Shown here piece by piece: positions 1 to 7,237 of a stretch of 21,822 nt of DNA. This DNA comes from Candidatus Woesearchaeota archaeon (GTDB taxonomy: Archaea > Nanobdellota > Nanobdellia > Woesearchaeales > GCA-2686295). The DNA lies in NCBI GenBank assembly GCA_002686295.1, contig NZBB01000026.1, positions 1 to 21,822 on the forward strand, read 5' to 3'. The notes beneath the pieces are model-generated. The model worked only from the letters and a program-made list of their open reading frames with translations. It was not told the DNA's origin and made no database searches. How positions within the stretch are numbered: position 1 is the first letter of the stretch; each line of letters starts with the position of its first letter. The position numbers and the translations under genes were made by a program.

Positions 1-528
1 ACAAAAGACTTTTTCAAAAAAATAGCTGATATGATGAAAACAGAGTTTTTAGAGAACAAAAACTTAAAAGGAATTATAGTCGGAGGACCAGGTCATACAA
101 AGAATGAGTTTGTCGATGGCAATTATATTACAGACCAGTTAAAAAGAAAAATAATAGGATTAAAAGATTTGTCATATACTGGAGAGTTTGGCTTACAAGA
201 GCTACTTGAGAAATCAGAAGATATTTTAGCTAAGGAAGAAATAATTGAAGAAAAGAAAATTATGCAAGAATTCTTTAATTTGTTAGCAAAGCAACCAGGA
301 AAAGTGAATTATGGTGAATCAACAGTAATGCAAGATTTAAAATCAGGTATAGTTGAGAAAGTTCTTTTATCAGAAGAATTAGAAGATTCCCGTGCAGAAG
401 AGTTTGAGTCTGAAGCTGAGAAAGTAGGCACAGAAACAATTATTATATCGACAGATACTAGAGAAGGAGTTCAACTGAAAGACCTTGGAAAAGTGGCTGC
501 AATATTAAGATATGAAGTGCAGAGATGA
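1..528 (+). CDS. prf1: Peptide chain release factor aRF1, C-terminal part (cut by window start)
   Basis: Archaeal class I release factor of the eRF1 family, which recognises all three stop codons and triggers peptide release on the ribosome. The reading frame is open from base 1, so the first in-frame ATG (31) is internal, not the true start. What remains is the last ~175 residues, the middle-to-C-terminal part. It shows the family signatures GGPGHTK and, about 35 residues later, YTGEFGL, followed by a YGE segment and a LLSEEL strand. The stop-codon-reading N domain and the GGQ loop must lie upstream of the window. The stop codon overlaps the start of the next gene (ATGA), implying translational coupling. 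Pelota is the main alternative, but the GPG.TK and YTGEFGL motifs favour aRF1. Confidence 0.93.
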   Translation, partial: TKDFFKKIADMMKTEFLENKNLKGIIVGGPGHTKNEFVDGNYITDQLKRKIIGLKDLSYTGEFGLQELLEKSEDILAKEEIIEEKKIMQEFFNLLAKQPGKVNYGESTVMQDLKSGIVEKVLLSEELEDSRAEEFESEAEKVGTETIIISTDTREGVQLKDLGKVAAILRYEVQR

Positions 529-1175
529 AATTAGTAGAACAAGCAATAAAAGAACTGTTTCCAGAAAAAAACTATTTAACAAAATTATATTATTCTAAGA
601 GATTTAAAGATTATAATGCAAATATTAGATATAATCATGAAACAGTAAAATTCAGTCTTTCAAAAAAATGGAAAGATGTTTCAGACGAAATACAAATAGG
701 TCTTATGCAAACATTATTATTGAAGGTTTTCAAACAACAAAAAACAACAATAAATATAGACTTATATAATGGTTTCATAAAACAACTTCCAAAATATTCT
801 GTGGTAAATAATGTAAGTAAATCATTAAAAGAATCATTCGATAGAGTAAATAAAATTTATTTCAATTACTTTATGGAAACACCAAATCTTAAATGGGGCA
901 AAGAATCATTCAGAAAAATTGGGAGTTATGAATATCATAGTAATACCATAACAATAAGTTCTATTCTAAAAAAAGAAAACTTGTTGTTGGATTATGTTAT
1001 GTATCATGAAATGCTTCATAAAAAGCTAAGTTTCAAAACAAAAAATAACAGAAATTTTCATCATACATCAGAATTCAGAAAACTTGAGTGTAAATATAAA
1101 GAAAAAGATGTTGAAAAAAAACTTGAAAAATTTCTTAAAAAGAAAAAGTTATTGAGGACCATAAGGATTTTTTGA
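525..1175 (+). CDS. HExxH zinc metallopeptidase, SprT/YgjP (DUF45)-like
   Basis: Putative zinc-dependent peptidase of 216 residues. The last third holds a gluzincin-type helix, YHEMLH at about residues 160-165, followed 13-15 residues later by FHHTSEFRKLE. The first motif would give two histidine ligands and the catalytic Glu; a histidine of the second would be the third ligand. This spacing resembles SprT-like and YgjP-like families. No signal peptide or membrane segment is visible, so it is probably cytosolic. The N-terminal two thirds are lysine/tyrosine-rich and not recognisable. Its ATG lies inside the aRF1 stop (ATGA overlap), so it should be co-translated with the release factor. The substrate is unknown; a link to stalled ribosomes or protein-DNA crosslinks would be speculation. 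Confidence 0.75.
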   Translation: MKLVEQAIKELFPEKNYLTKLYYSKRFKDYNANIRYNHETVKFSLSKKWKDVSDEIQIGLMQTLLLKVFKQQKTTINIDLYNGFIKQLPKYSVVNNVSKSLKESFDRVNKIYFNYFMETPNLKWGKESFRKIGSYEYHSNTITISSILKKENLLLDYVMYHEMLHKKLSFKTKNNRNFHHTSEFRKLECKYKEKDVEKKLEKFLKKKKLLRTIRIF

Positions 1176-1212
1176 ATCAAAACATATTTAAAGGAACAAT
1201 TTTTTCTTAAAA

Positions 1213-1220
1213 ACATATTT
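1213..1220 (+). promoter_or_regulatory. Candidate TATA region for aIF5A
   Basis: Two AT-rich boxes precede the aIF5A ATG at 1235: ACATATTT at 1213-1220 and ACATATTTAAAG at 1182-1193. The upstream one would place the start of transcription near 1213, giving a leader of about 20 bases. The nearer one is too close to the ATG for a normal leaderless start. The promoter lies in the 59-base gap after the metallopeptidase, so aIF5A and eL40 probably form their own unit. Confidence 0.4.
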
Positions 1221-1234
1221 GTTTAGATGATAAT

Positions 1235-1633
1235 ATGGCTGAAATAAAGCATAAAAGTGTAGGGAGTTTGCAAAAAGGAAATTATGTGGTGTTGGAAGAG
1301 GCTGCATGTACAGTATCTGATATAAAGATTTCTAGACCAGGGAAGCATGGTCATGCAAAGGTCAATTTAACTGCAGTTGGATTAATTGATGGTAAGAAAA
1401 GAAATACTGTGATGCCTGGTCATGATAATATAGAAGTTCCGGTTATAGGTAAAAAGAATGCTCAAGTTTTAAGTATTTCTGGAAAAATTGTTAATGTCAT
1501 GGACTTAGAAAATTATGAAACTTTTGACCTTGAAATACCATCTGAATTACAAGGAGAAGTCTCAGAAGGTTGCACAGTTCTTTATTGGACTGTTCTAAAT
1601 GACCGCGTGTTAAAAAAAGTTAAGAGTGAATAA
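1235..1633 (+). CDS. eif5A: Translation initiation factor aIF5A
   Basis: Archaeal homologue of eIF5A/EF-P, a ribosome-binding factor that relieves stalling at polyproline and other difficult sequences. The 132-residue length is normal for the family. The modified-lysine loop is clear: RPGKHGHAK at residues 34-42, where Lys37 is the site that deoxyhypusine synthase modifies in this family. The first half forms the SH3-like barrel with this loop; the second half, from about residue 70, is the OB-fold. It lies between aRF1 and eL40 genes on the same strand, a purely translational neighbourhood. The ATG start fits the conserved N-terminus that leads directly into the barrel. Confidence 0.96.
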   Translation: MAEIKHKSVGSLQKGNYVVLEEAACTVSDIKISRPGKHGHAKVNLTAVGLIDGKKRNTVMPGHDNIEVPVIGKKNAQVLSISGKIVNVMDLENYETFDLEIPSELQGEVSEGCTVLYWTVLNDRVLKKVKSE

Positions 1634-1684
1634 GAATGGTTATAAAACAAAAATCTGAGAGTTATGAATATTATAAATTAATAA

Positions 1685-1690
1685 GAGGTG
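1685..1690 (+). promoter_or_regulatory. Shine-Dalgarno site that fixes the TTG start of eL40
   Basis: GAGGTG, complementary to the conserved archaeal 16S rRNA tail, ends six bases before a TTG at 1697. An in-frame GTG at 1688 overlaps the site itself and so cannot be the start. A TATA-like TTATAAAAC near 1641-1649 could start a short leader of its own. Confidence 0.75.
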
Positions 1691-1696
1691 TTTATT

Positions 1697-1858
1697 TTGG
1701 CTAAGTTTCCTGAAGCAGAGGCAAGACTCTTCAAAAATGTTTTTGTTTGCAAAAAATGCAAATCAAAGATACGTGCTCCAAGCCTAAAAGTTTATGCAGA
1801 GAAAATAAACTGCCGAAAATGTGGTTCTAAAGCTTTAAGGTCTATAAAGAAAAAATAG
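1697..1858 (+). CDS. rpl40e: Large ribosomal subunit protein eL40
   Basis: Small zinc-ribbon ribosomal protein of 53 residues, about the usual length of archaeal eL40. The N-terminus reads MAKFPEAEARLFK when TTG is decoded as Met, the familiar opening of this family. Four cysteines form two knuckles, VCKKC and CRKC, separated by about 20 residues, and the tail is basic and ends RSIKKK. The start is TTG at 1697, supported by GAGGTG six bases upstream and by the conserved FPEAEARLF beginning right after it. The gene follows aIF5A by 63 bases. Being short and lacking an ATG, it is easily missed by gene finders. Confidence 0.9.
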   Translation: MAKFPEAEARLFKNVFVCKKCKSKIRAPSLKVYAEKINCRKCGSKALRSIKKK

Positions 1859-1862
1859 GAAA

Positions 1863-1871
1863 ACTTTTAAA
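1863..1871 (+). promoter_or_regulatory. TATA-like box for the M50 protease
   Basis: The box CTTTTAAAC is centred about 26 bases before the ATG at 1894, with no ribosome binding site between, which fits leaderless transcription. It begins just after the eL40 stop codon. Confidence 0.5.
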
Positions 1872-1893
1872 CTATTGTTTCTAAAATTAAAAA

Positions 1894-3063
1894 ATGGGTT
1901 TTTTAACATGGTTGTTTGAGTATAAATTAGTAATAATATTCTATCTTGCAATAATAGCTATTGTTTTTTTCAAAAAAAAAAAATTCGACTTTCAAGCAAA
2001 GTTTATAGCACTTTATAGAACTCAAATTGGAATAAAATCTATGCACAAGTTTTCAGAATATTTTGGAAAATACATAAGAGGGTTTTCATACATAGGTATA
2101 TTTATTGGTTATGCAGGAATGATTTTAATAGTATATTTTTTATTTGAAGGTTTTTACAAATTATTGTTTATACCTGAAGCACCTGCAACTTTAGCTCCTG
2201 TTTTGCCAGGAATCCACATACCTGGTAGTCCTATATTTGTGCCTTTTTGGTATGGAATAACTGCTTTATTCATAGTTGTAACAATACATGAGTTTAGTCA
2301 TGGAATAGTTTCAGCAGCTCATAAAATAAGAGTTAAGAACTCAGGAATAGTTTTCTTTGGACCACTAATAGGCGCATTTGTAGAGCCTGACGAAAAAAAT
2401 CTTAAGAAAAAAAATTGGTGGGTTCAAGAATCTATATTTGCTGCTGGTCCTGTATCAAATGCTTTATTATCTTTAATTATTGCTCCAATATTGATATTTC
2501 TTTTATTTCCAACTATATCAAACATGATGATTCCAACAGGATTTTTTTTTGAAGAAGTATCAGATGGTTTCCCTGCTATGGAAGCAGGTGTCAAGTCGAA
2601 AATAATCTATACTGCAGTAAATGGTGAAATAGTAAATAATGCTAGCTTCTTAGACAATTTATTACAAGAAGTAAAACCTGGGGATGAAATATCAATTTCA
2701 AACGAGAACTTAACACATATAATTCATACGACAACTCATCCTGAAAATCCTGAAAAAGCTTATCTTGGAATTGTAGGATTACAAACACAATCAGAATTAA
2801 AAAATCAAAATAACAAATGGTTTGTTGATTTATTGGTGATAATCGCAAAATTCTTGCAATGGGTTTTTATTTTAAGCATAGGAATAGGTTTGGCAAATCT
2901 CCTTCCTTTAGGACCTGTAGATGGTGGAAGAATGTTACTATTAAGCTTTAATAAATGGTTTGGAGAAAAAAGATCAAGAGTGTTGTTCTCGAGAATATCA
3001 ATTTTTTTCCTTTCTATGATAATTATTTTAGTGTTTGTTCCTATTCTTAAGGCGATTTTATAG
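1894..3063 (+). CDS. Site-2 protease-like M50 membrane metalloprotease
   Basis: Intramembrane zinc protease of 389 residues with several hydrophobic segments (about 10-26, 65-85, 115-132, 183-205, 315-340, 365-388). Diagnostic motifs are in the right order: HEFSH at 132-136 (two zinc ligands and the catalytic Glu), FAAGPVSN at 182-189, and NLLPLGPVDGG at 335-345, whose Asp is the third ligand. Between the second and third lies a PDZ-like domain (about 215-295). Family members cut transmembrane substrates such as anti-sigma factors or membrane-bound regulators; the archaeal substrate here is unknown. It has its own TATA box and no ribosome binding site. The last 17 bases overlap the 3' end of the opposite-strand helix-turn-helix-like gene. 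Confidence 0.92.
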   Translation: MGFLTWLFEYKLVIIFYLAIIAIVFFKKKKFDFQAKFIALYRTQIGIKSMHKFSEYFGKYIRGFSYIGIFIGYAGMILIVYFLFEGFYKLLFIPEAPATLAPVLPGIHIPGSPIFVPFWYGITALFIVVTIHEFSHGIVSAAHKIRVKNSGIVFFGPLIGAFVEPDEKNLKKKNWWVQESIFAAGPVSNALLSLIIAPILIFLLFPTISNMMIPTGFFFEEVSDGFPAMEAGVKSKIIYTAVNGEIVNNASFLDNLLQEVKPGDEISISNENLTHIIHTTTHPENPEKAYLGIVGLQTQSELKNQNNKWFVDLLVIIAKFLQWVFILSIGIGLANLLPLGPVDGGRMLLLSFNKWFGEKRSRVLFSRISIFFLSMIIILVFVPILKAIL

Positions 3064-3361
3064 AATCAAAATATTCTTTAATACGAGAATCAACTTTTGG
3101 AGATGCTTTATTTCCAAGACAATAATAAGTTTTTTCAACGATTTCACCCCAAGAATAAGATCCTTTTTCTTTTTTTATATCAAAAATCTTAAATTCATTT
3201 GTTGCTAAACCTTTTTTTAGATGATAGTAAACTAGTCTTTGACTAATTTTCGGAAAAATTTCTAGATAAATTTTATGAATTTCATAACCATAACCTTTCT
3301 TCATAAAATAAAGTATTTCAACTATGTTCTGCCTAACAATACTTCCAACTAGTCTGGCCAT
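3047..3361 (-). CDS. Winged-helix-like DNA-binding protein (PadR-like), conserved archaeal type
   Basis: A 104-residue protein that resembles a single winged-helix domain: an N-terminal helix pair (VRQNIVEILYFM), a glycine turn, and a likely recognition helix around ISQRLVYYHLKKG, followed by an aromatic, charged segment with KGSYSWG and a YYCLG motif. A PadR-like or MarR-like fold is inferred from this pattern; I do not recognise a named regulator. ATG at 3361 is preferred over a TTG at 3370 because a TATA box (3383-3390) lies about 26 bases upstream of the ATG, giving a leaderless transcript. It ends inside the convergent M50 protease gene, and its promoter adjoins that of the tRNA methyltransferase, so it might control either, but nothing proves this. 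Confidence 0.7.
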   Translation of the reverse strand: MARLVGSIVRQNIVEILYFMKKGYGYEIHKIYLEIFPKISQRLVYYHLKKGLATNEFKIFDIKKEKGSYSWGEIVEKTYYCLGNKASPKVDSRIKEYFDSIKSP

Positions 3362-3382
3362 AATTTTCAATACTGAAAATAA

Positions 3383-3403
3383 TTATATAAATGTTTTTAA
3401 AAC
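3383..3403. promoter_or_regulatory. Divergent promoter region between winged-helix gene and tRNA methyltransferase
   Basis: TTATATAA at 3383-3390 is a perfect palindrome centred about 26 bases from the leftward ATG (3361). For the rightward gene (ATG 3425) it lies about 38 bases away, but TTTTTAAAAC at 3394-3403 is centred about 26 bases away and may be its true box. So the two promoters either share one symmetric box or have boxes side by side within 21 bases. Confidence 0.55.
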
Positions 3404-3424
3404 TAAAAGAATTAACCATTCTAA

Positions 3425-4366
3425 ATGTATTTGTATAAATTAAGTAAACAAAATCTTGAATTAAGCAAAGAAGAATTATTAGCTGTAGCTAAAAAAAAAG
3501 ATTATGAACATGTAGAAAACTATCTTTTGATAGATGAACTTGTAGATTATGAAAAACTTGCATATACGAAAAAAACTTATAAATTATTATTCACAACCTC
3601 AAAAAAAAATCTAATTAAACAACTGGAATTATTCAATTTTAATAATATCTATAAAGAAAGTTTTCGATTAAAATTGGTGAATAATCATGTCTTTGAAATT
3701 TTAGATCTTGCAGATATCATTTGGGCAGATATAGAACATCTAGAACATCCAATTGTTAACTTAAGAAATGCGAGAACAAAAATAGATATAATATTCTCAA
3801 AAAAGATTTTTTGCTGTTTGTTAATACATAAGCAAAAAGAAAGCTTTGAAAGAAGAAAAGCCCATTTAAGAAAATATAATCATCCAACATCGTTAAATCC
3901 AAGGCTTGCAAGATGTCTTGTAAATCTGTCAGATGCAAAGGAAATACTTGATCCATTCTGCGGTGCAGGTGGAATATTGTTGGAAGCATTACTTATAAGA
4001 ATAAAAACAAATGGTTTTGATTTGGATAAAATAATGATTAAAAAATGCAGAAAAAACCTTAAATCATTTAATTTAAAATGTGATTTAAAACAGCAAAATG
4101 CTTTGAAAATAAATAAATTTTATGAAGCAATAGTTACAGATATGCCTTATGGAAAGAATTCAAAAATTTCAGACATTGAAAAAACTTATAAAGATTTTCT
4201 GAAAAAATCTTATAGTTTCACAAATAAATTAATAATTGTTTTTCCAAACTTCACAAAGAACAAAAAGATAATAACCAATTCTAAATGGAAAATTAAGAAA
4301 CATTTTTCATATTATTTACATAAAAGTCTTAGCAAAGAAATATTTGTGCTAGGAAAAAATAATTAA
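3425..4366 (+). CDS. tRNA (guanine-N2) methyltransferase, Trm-G10/Trm11-like
   Basis: SAM-dependent tRNA methyltransferase of 313 residues. The N-terminal half is compatible with a THUMP-type RNA-binding module. The C-terminal half is the Rossmann catalytic domain, with HPTSLNPRLAR at 153-163, the SAM-binding DPFCGAGG at 176-183, an acidic second strand (FDLD, 198-201), and a motif IV of DMPYG at 239-243. In N2-guanine methyltransferases motif IV is usually DPPYG; DMPYG keeps the Asp and the PYG core. The order of motifs and THUMP-MTase layout match archaeal Trm-G10, which makes m2G/m22G at tRNA position 10. Other THUMP methyltransferases (Trm14/TrmN) cannot be excluded. The gene's last 18 bases overlap the convergent PEP-synthase-like gene. 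Confidence 0.8.
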   Translation: MYLYKLSKQNLELSKEELLAVAKKKDYEHVENYLLIDELVDYEKLAYTKKTYKLLFTTSKKNLIKQLELFNFNNIYKESFRLKLVNNHVFEILDLADIIWADIEHLEHPIVNLRNARTKIDIIFSKKIFCCLLIHKQKESFERRKAHLRKYNHPTSLNPRLARCLVNLSDAKEILDPFCGAGGILLEALLIRIKTNGFDLDKIMIKKCRKNLKSFNLKCDLKQQNALKINKFYEAIVTDMPYGKNSKISDIEKTYKDFLKKSYSFTNKLIIVFPNFTKNKKIITNSKWKIKKHFSYYLHKSLSKEIFVLGKNN

Positions 4367-6367
4367 AAAATTCTTTGCAGTTCTTGGTGCTATGATTGCT
4401 TCTTCAATTTCTACTTCTTGACCATTATCAATTGATTCTTTTAACTTATGAATTTTTTTTATTTCATCAACAAAAGGAATTCTGATGTTTGAACCAAGAT
4501 TTTTTATAGCATCATCAAAGTTTTCAGGCACAGAACCAATAACTTCTTTTTGTTTCTTTTTTAGAGCATAAAAAATAGTTTCATCACTCAATAAAACAAT
4601 TTTTTTAATAAGATCATTTGTTTCTTCAATTTTCTTAAATGGATCCTGTGTGTTTTCTTCATGTTTTTCCCCCCCTTCTTCTTTGAGTTCTAATTTTTCA
4701 TCAGATGATACAACATCAGAAAAAATGAATTCTTTATCTTCTTCGCCAAACAAATTAGATGTTTTAATTTCATCTTGTTCTTCTTTGACTTCTTCTTCGG
4801 ATTTTTTTTGCTCTTCGTTGATTGGAATTTCTTCTGGTTTATACGTGAATCTTTTGAAAGTTTCACTATCTTCTGAAGGAATCTCTTCATATTCTTTTAT
4901 TTCTTTTTTTTGTTCTTTGAAAGTATTTGTTTCTTTTTCTGATTCTTTCATAAATGTTTTTTGTTCTGGTTCCTCTTCTAGTTTAGGTTTGTGAATCATA
5001 ATTTCTTCTTTGTTTTGCTCAGTTTTTTCATCTGTTAATGCTTCAAAAGAATCGTTTTTTTCTAAAGGCTTTTCTTCTTCACTTTTTACATCAATTTCTT
5101 CTTTTGATTCAGAATTAGCCCATTCAAAAACTTCTTTGATAGAATCTTCTGTTTTCTCATTAGTTATAGAAGTTTCTTCAGCAGATTGTTCTTCACTAAT
5201 CTCTTCTTTGCTTTCTTCTTCTCTGTTTTTGTCTATTGATTCTTTAGGTTGTTCTTCCATTCCAAATTCTTTTTTTTGTTCTTCATTAGGTGATTCTTTG
5301 TTTATGTTATCTTCTTCATACTTTTCTATCTCTTTTAAGAATTCAACATCGTCGTTTATATTTGTTTCTTCAACTTTTAATTTATCTTTTGTTGTATCTG
5401 CAATTTCTTCTTTTTCTTCTCTAAAAATTCTGTTTGCAAATAACAAATAAATCTTTCCTTTTGTAATTGTGAAAAATGCCTTTATAGGATTGTTAATAAA
5501 AGTTTCTAATCTTTTAGTTATCCTGGCTATTTCTTCAACATCTTTATCATTTAGTTTTTGCTTATCACCTTCTTCTTTCAAAGCTTTCTTAACAAGCAAG
5601 TCATCCTTTGTATTTCTTGCAAATTGATATTCTTGAAAATTAACCTTTAAATTTTTGACAGATAGTGTTTCTTTTGAAAAAATAGTCGAATCTTTTTCAA
5701 ACTCATTATAGTAATCTTGAAAACCATAAAATGTTTTAACAACAATGTTTTCTGAATCAGCATATGTTTGAGCAGATATATCTGATTCTATCATTCTTTG
5801 AACAATAAGAGCCATTTTTTCATCTGCTTTAATATTGTTTTTTTCACGATATTTCAAGGATTTTGGTGTATAAAGAGAAATCCAACAATTCTTTACAGCA
5901 CTTAACAAAGATTTCTTGCCTCTAATGTTTTGAAAAACACTTTCATTGTTTTCCGAATCTTGAAGATAATTTGGACTACCAATAATTGTTAAGAATGGTT
6001 TTTCAATAGTCATAACTAGTTTAGCAATATCTATATGATCCACATCAATAGCTAATGTTTCATAAGCCTCAACAAGATTATTCTCAACATCTTTAGAAAA
6101 TTCAGTGTTTAAAATCAAGTCTTTAATTTTTGCACAAGCTTCTTCCAATGATTCATCCTCAGAATAATTAATTGAGGAAGTTAGTTGTTTTAATTGTTTT
6201 TTAAGATCATTTTTTTCTAAGAAATCTTCAAACAAAGAACTTTTTATTACAAAACAGATAGGCATATTGACCTTTTTATTATTTAGTTCTGCTAAGTCAA
6301 CAGCTCTAAAACCAACTATGTCTGTATCAGACCGATTAATTTTGTTAAGAGTTAAAATATAGTCCAT
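4349..6367 (-). CDS. Degenerate PEP synthase/PPDK N-domain protein with long acidic linker
   Basis: Residues 1-320 resemble the N-terminal ATP-grasp domain of phosphoenolpyruvate synthase: VGFRAVDLAELN near 18 aligns with the usual VGGKAANLGEL, NIRGKKSLLSAVKNCWISLY near 147 with the NVRG/AVRKCWASLF region, and ALIVQRMIESDISAQTY near 186 with VVVQKMV.S.VSGV. Key ATP-site elements look lost: the GGK lysine is replaced by F-R, and the VRSS arginine is IIGS. The phospho-histidine and PEP-binding domains are absent. Residues about 320-580 are a Glu/Lys/Ser-rich low-complexity stretch, followed by an ~85-residue helical end. Total 672 residues. ATG at 6367 is chosen over TTG at 6388: TATTTAAA-type box at 6390-6399 is about 28 bases upstream. 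Likely a non-enzymatic or altered-function protein; its role is unknown. Confidence 0.7.
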   Translation of the reverse strand: MDYILTLNKINRSDTDIVGFRAVDLAELNNKKVNMPICFVIKSSLFEDFLEKNDLKKQLKQLTSSINYSEDESLEEACAKIKDLILNTEFSKDVENNLVEAYETLAIDVDHIDIAKLVMTIEKPFLTIIGSPNYLQDSENNESVFQNIRGKKSLLSAVKNCWISLYTPKSLKYREKNNIKADEKMALIVQRMIESDISAQTYADSENIVVKTFYGFQDYYNEFEKDSTIFSKETLSVKNLKVNFQEYQFARNTKDDLLVKKALKEEGDKQKLNDKDVEEIARITKRLETFINNPIKAFFTITKGKIYLLFANRIFREEKEEIADTTKDKLKVEETNINDDVEFLKEIEKYEEDNINKESPNEEQKKEFGMEEQPKESIDKNREEESKEEISEEQSAEETSITNEKTEDSIKEVFEWANSESKEEIDVKSEEEKPLEKNDSFEALTDEKTEQNKEEIMIHKPKLEEEPEQKTFMKESEKETNTFKEQKKEIKEYEEIPSEDSETFKRFTYKPEEIPINEEQKKSEEEVKEEQDEIKTSNLFGEEDKEFIFSDVVSSDEKLELKEEGGEKHEENTQDPFKKIEETNDLIKKIVLLSDETIFYALKKKQKEVIGSVPENFDDAIKNLGSNIRIPFVDEIKKIHKLKESIDNGQEVEIEEAIIAPRTAKNFLIIFS

Positions 6368-6389
6368 ACTTAAAAATATAAGAAACAAC

Positions 6390-6399
6390 TTATTTAAAC
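6390..6399 (-). promoter_or_regulatory. TATA-like box for the PEP-synthase-like gene
   Basis: Leftward-reading TTTAAATAAG, centred about 28 bases before the ATG at 6367, with no ribosome binding site between. It supports the internal ATG as the true start of a leaderless message. It sits in the 45-base gap after the aldolase stop codon. Confidence 0.5.
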
Positions 6400-6412
6400 T
6401 TTATGATTTTTT

Positions 6413-7192
6413 CTATAGAATTTTTTTTGCTTCCTCTACACTTTTTCCATGAAAGATTATGCTTTGAACAGCTTTTGTAAGACTAAAAGGTTTATTATGT
6501 TTCCAAATATTTCTACCAACAGCTAAACCAATAGATCCTATGTTCATTATTTCATGAGTTTTTTGAAGAAAATCTTCTGGATTAGTTTTTGAGCCGCCAG
6601 AAATAACTACTTTTGTACGACCAGCATTCTTAACAACCCATTTAAAACCTTCAAAATCTCCATTGTATTGTAATTTAAGGATATCCGCTCCTAATTCTGC
6701 ACCAATTCTAGCAGCATATGCTGATATTTCAGTACTAACACTTTGAACGAATTTTCCTCTGGGATACATCCAACCAATAACAGGTAAACCATAATCATGA
6801 GCTCTGTCAACAATTTTGCTGAATTCAACCATCATCTCATCTTCATACTCACTGCCATTATATATAGTATATCCGACGGCATCAGCACCGAGTTTTATAG
6901 CCCTTTCAACACTGCATAGTTGTCTTGAAATAGGTTCAACTTTTGTAATGTTTGTTTGACCATTAAGCTTAACAATCAAAGGAATATCCTTGTAATAATC
7001 CTGATAATACTTCTCTGCAATTCCATGTTGTAAGATTATGCCATTATAATGACCTTCTAAAGCAATATCCAATACGTATTCTGGATTGCAGTTCTTCAAA
7101 TTAAAATCAATTGGACCATGTTCCATACCCTGGTCATAAGCTAAAAAGATAGCTTTGCCATTTGTTAGAAGTTTGTTAATCTTAATAGTCAT
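6413..7192 (-). CDS. fba: Class I fructose-bisphosphate aldolase, archaeal DhnA type
   Basis: TIM-barrel Schiff-base aldolase of 259 residues that in this family splits or forms fructose 1,6-bisphosphate from two triose phosphates. Visible signatures are AYDQGMEHGP at 18-27, WMYPRG at 141-146, the probable Schiff-base lysine in ADILKLQ (Lys173), and the phosphate-binding SGGSK (198-202) and AVGRNIW segments. The paralogue making the ADH precursor of aromatic amino acids is the main alternative; the DQGMEHGP motif and the PfkB neighbour favour FBP aldolase. ATG at 7192 is chosen because GAGGTG at 7198-7203 sits five bases upstream; a GTG at 7198 overlaps that site. It follows the PfkB gene by 45 bases and should be co-transcribed. 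Confidence 0.85.
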   Translation of the reverse strand: MTIKINKLLTNGKAIFLAYDQGMEHGPIDFNLKNCNPEYVLDIALEGHYNGIILQHGIAEKYYQDYYKDIPLIVKLNGQTNITKVEPISRQLCSVERAIKLGADAVGYTIYNGSEYEDEMMVEFSKIVDRAHDYGLPVIGWMYPRGKFVQSVSTEISAYAARIGAELGADILKLQYNGDFEGFKWVVKNAGRTKVVISGGSKTNPEDFLQKTHEIMNIGSIGLAVGRNIWKHNKPFSLTKAVQSIIFHGKSVEEAKKIL

Positions 7193-7197
7193 ATACA

Positions 7198-7203
7198 CAC
7201 CTC
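7198..7203 (-). promoter_or_regulatory. Shine-Dalgarno site of the aldolase gene
   Basis: Leftward-reading GAGGTG five bases before the ATG at 7192. It decides between that ATG and an in-frame GTG at 7198 lying inside the site. Confidence 0.75.
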
Positions 7204-7237
7204 TTTAAGCTATTGTCAGTATTAAATTTCATATTAT

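Noticed and set aside
31..528. aRF1 as a short complete gene starting at ATG 31
   Set aside because: The frame is open to base 1 and the product lacks the N domain and GGQ loop, so it is simply cut by the window edge.
4139..4153. DMPYG in the methyltransferase as a sign of inactivity
   Set aside because: The catalytic Asp and PYG are kept, and I recall non-Pro residues at this second position in other archaeal homologues; one substitution does not show loss of activity.
4650..5450. Long plus-strand serine-rich open frames opposite the PEP-synthase-like gene
   Set aside because: They are antisense shadows of the Glu/Lys-rich linker: GAA/GAG codons read backwards give Ser/Phe-rich frames without stops. 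They have no promoter and no protein-like pattern.
7192..7198. GTG start at 7198 for the aldolase
   Set aside because: This GTG lies within the GAGGTG ribosome binding site; ATG 7192 is correctly spaced from it.
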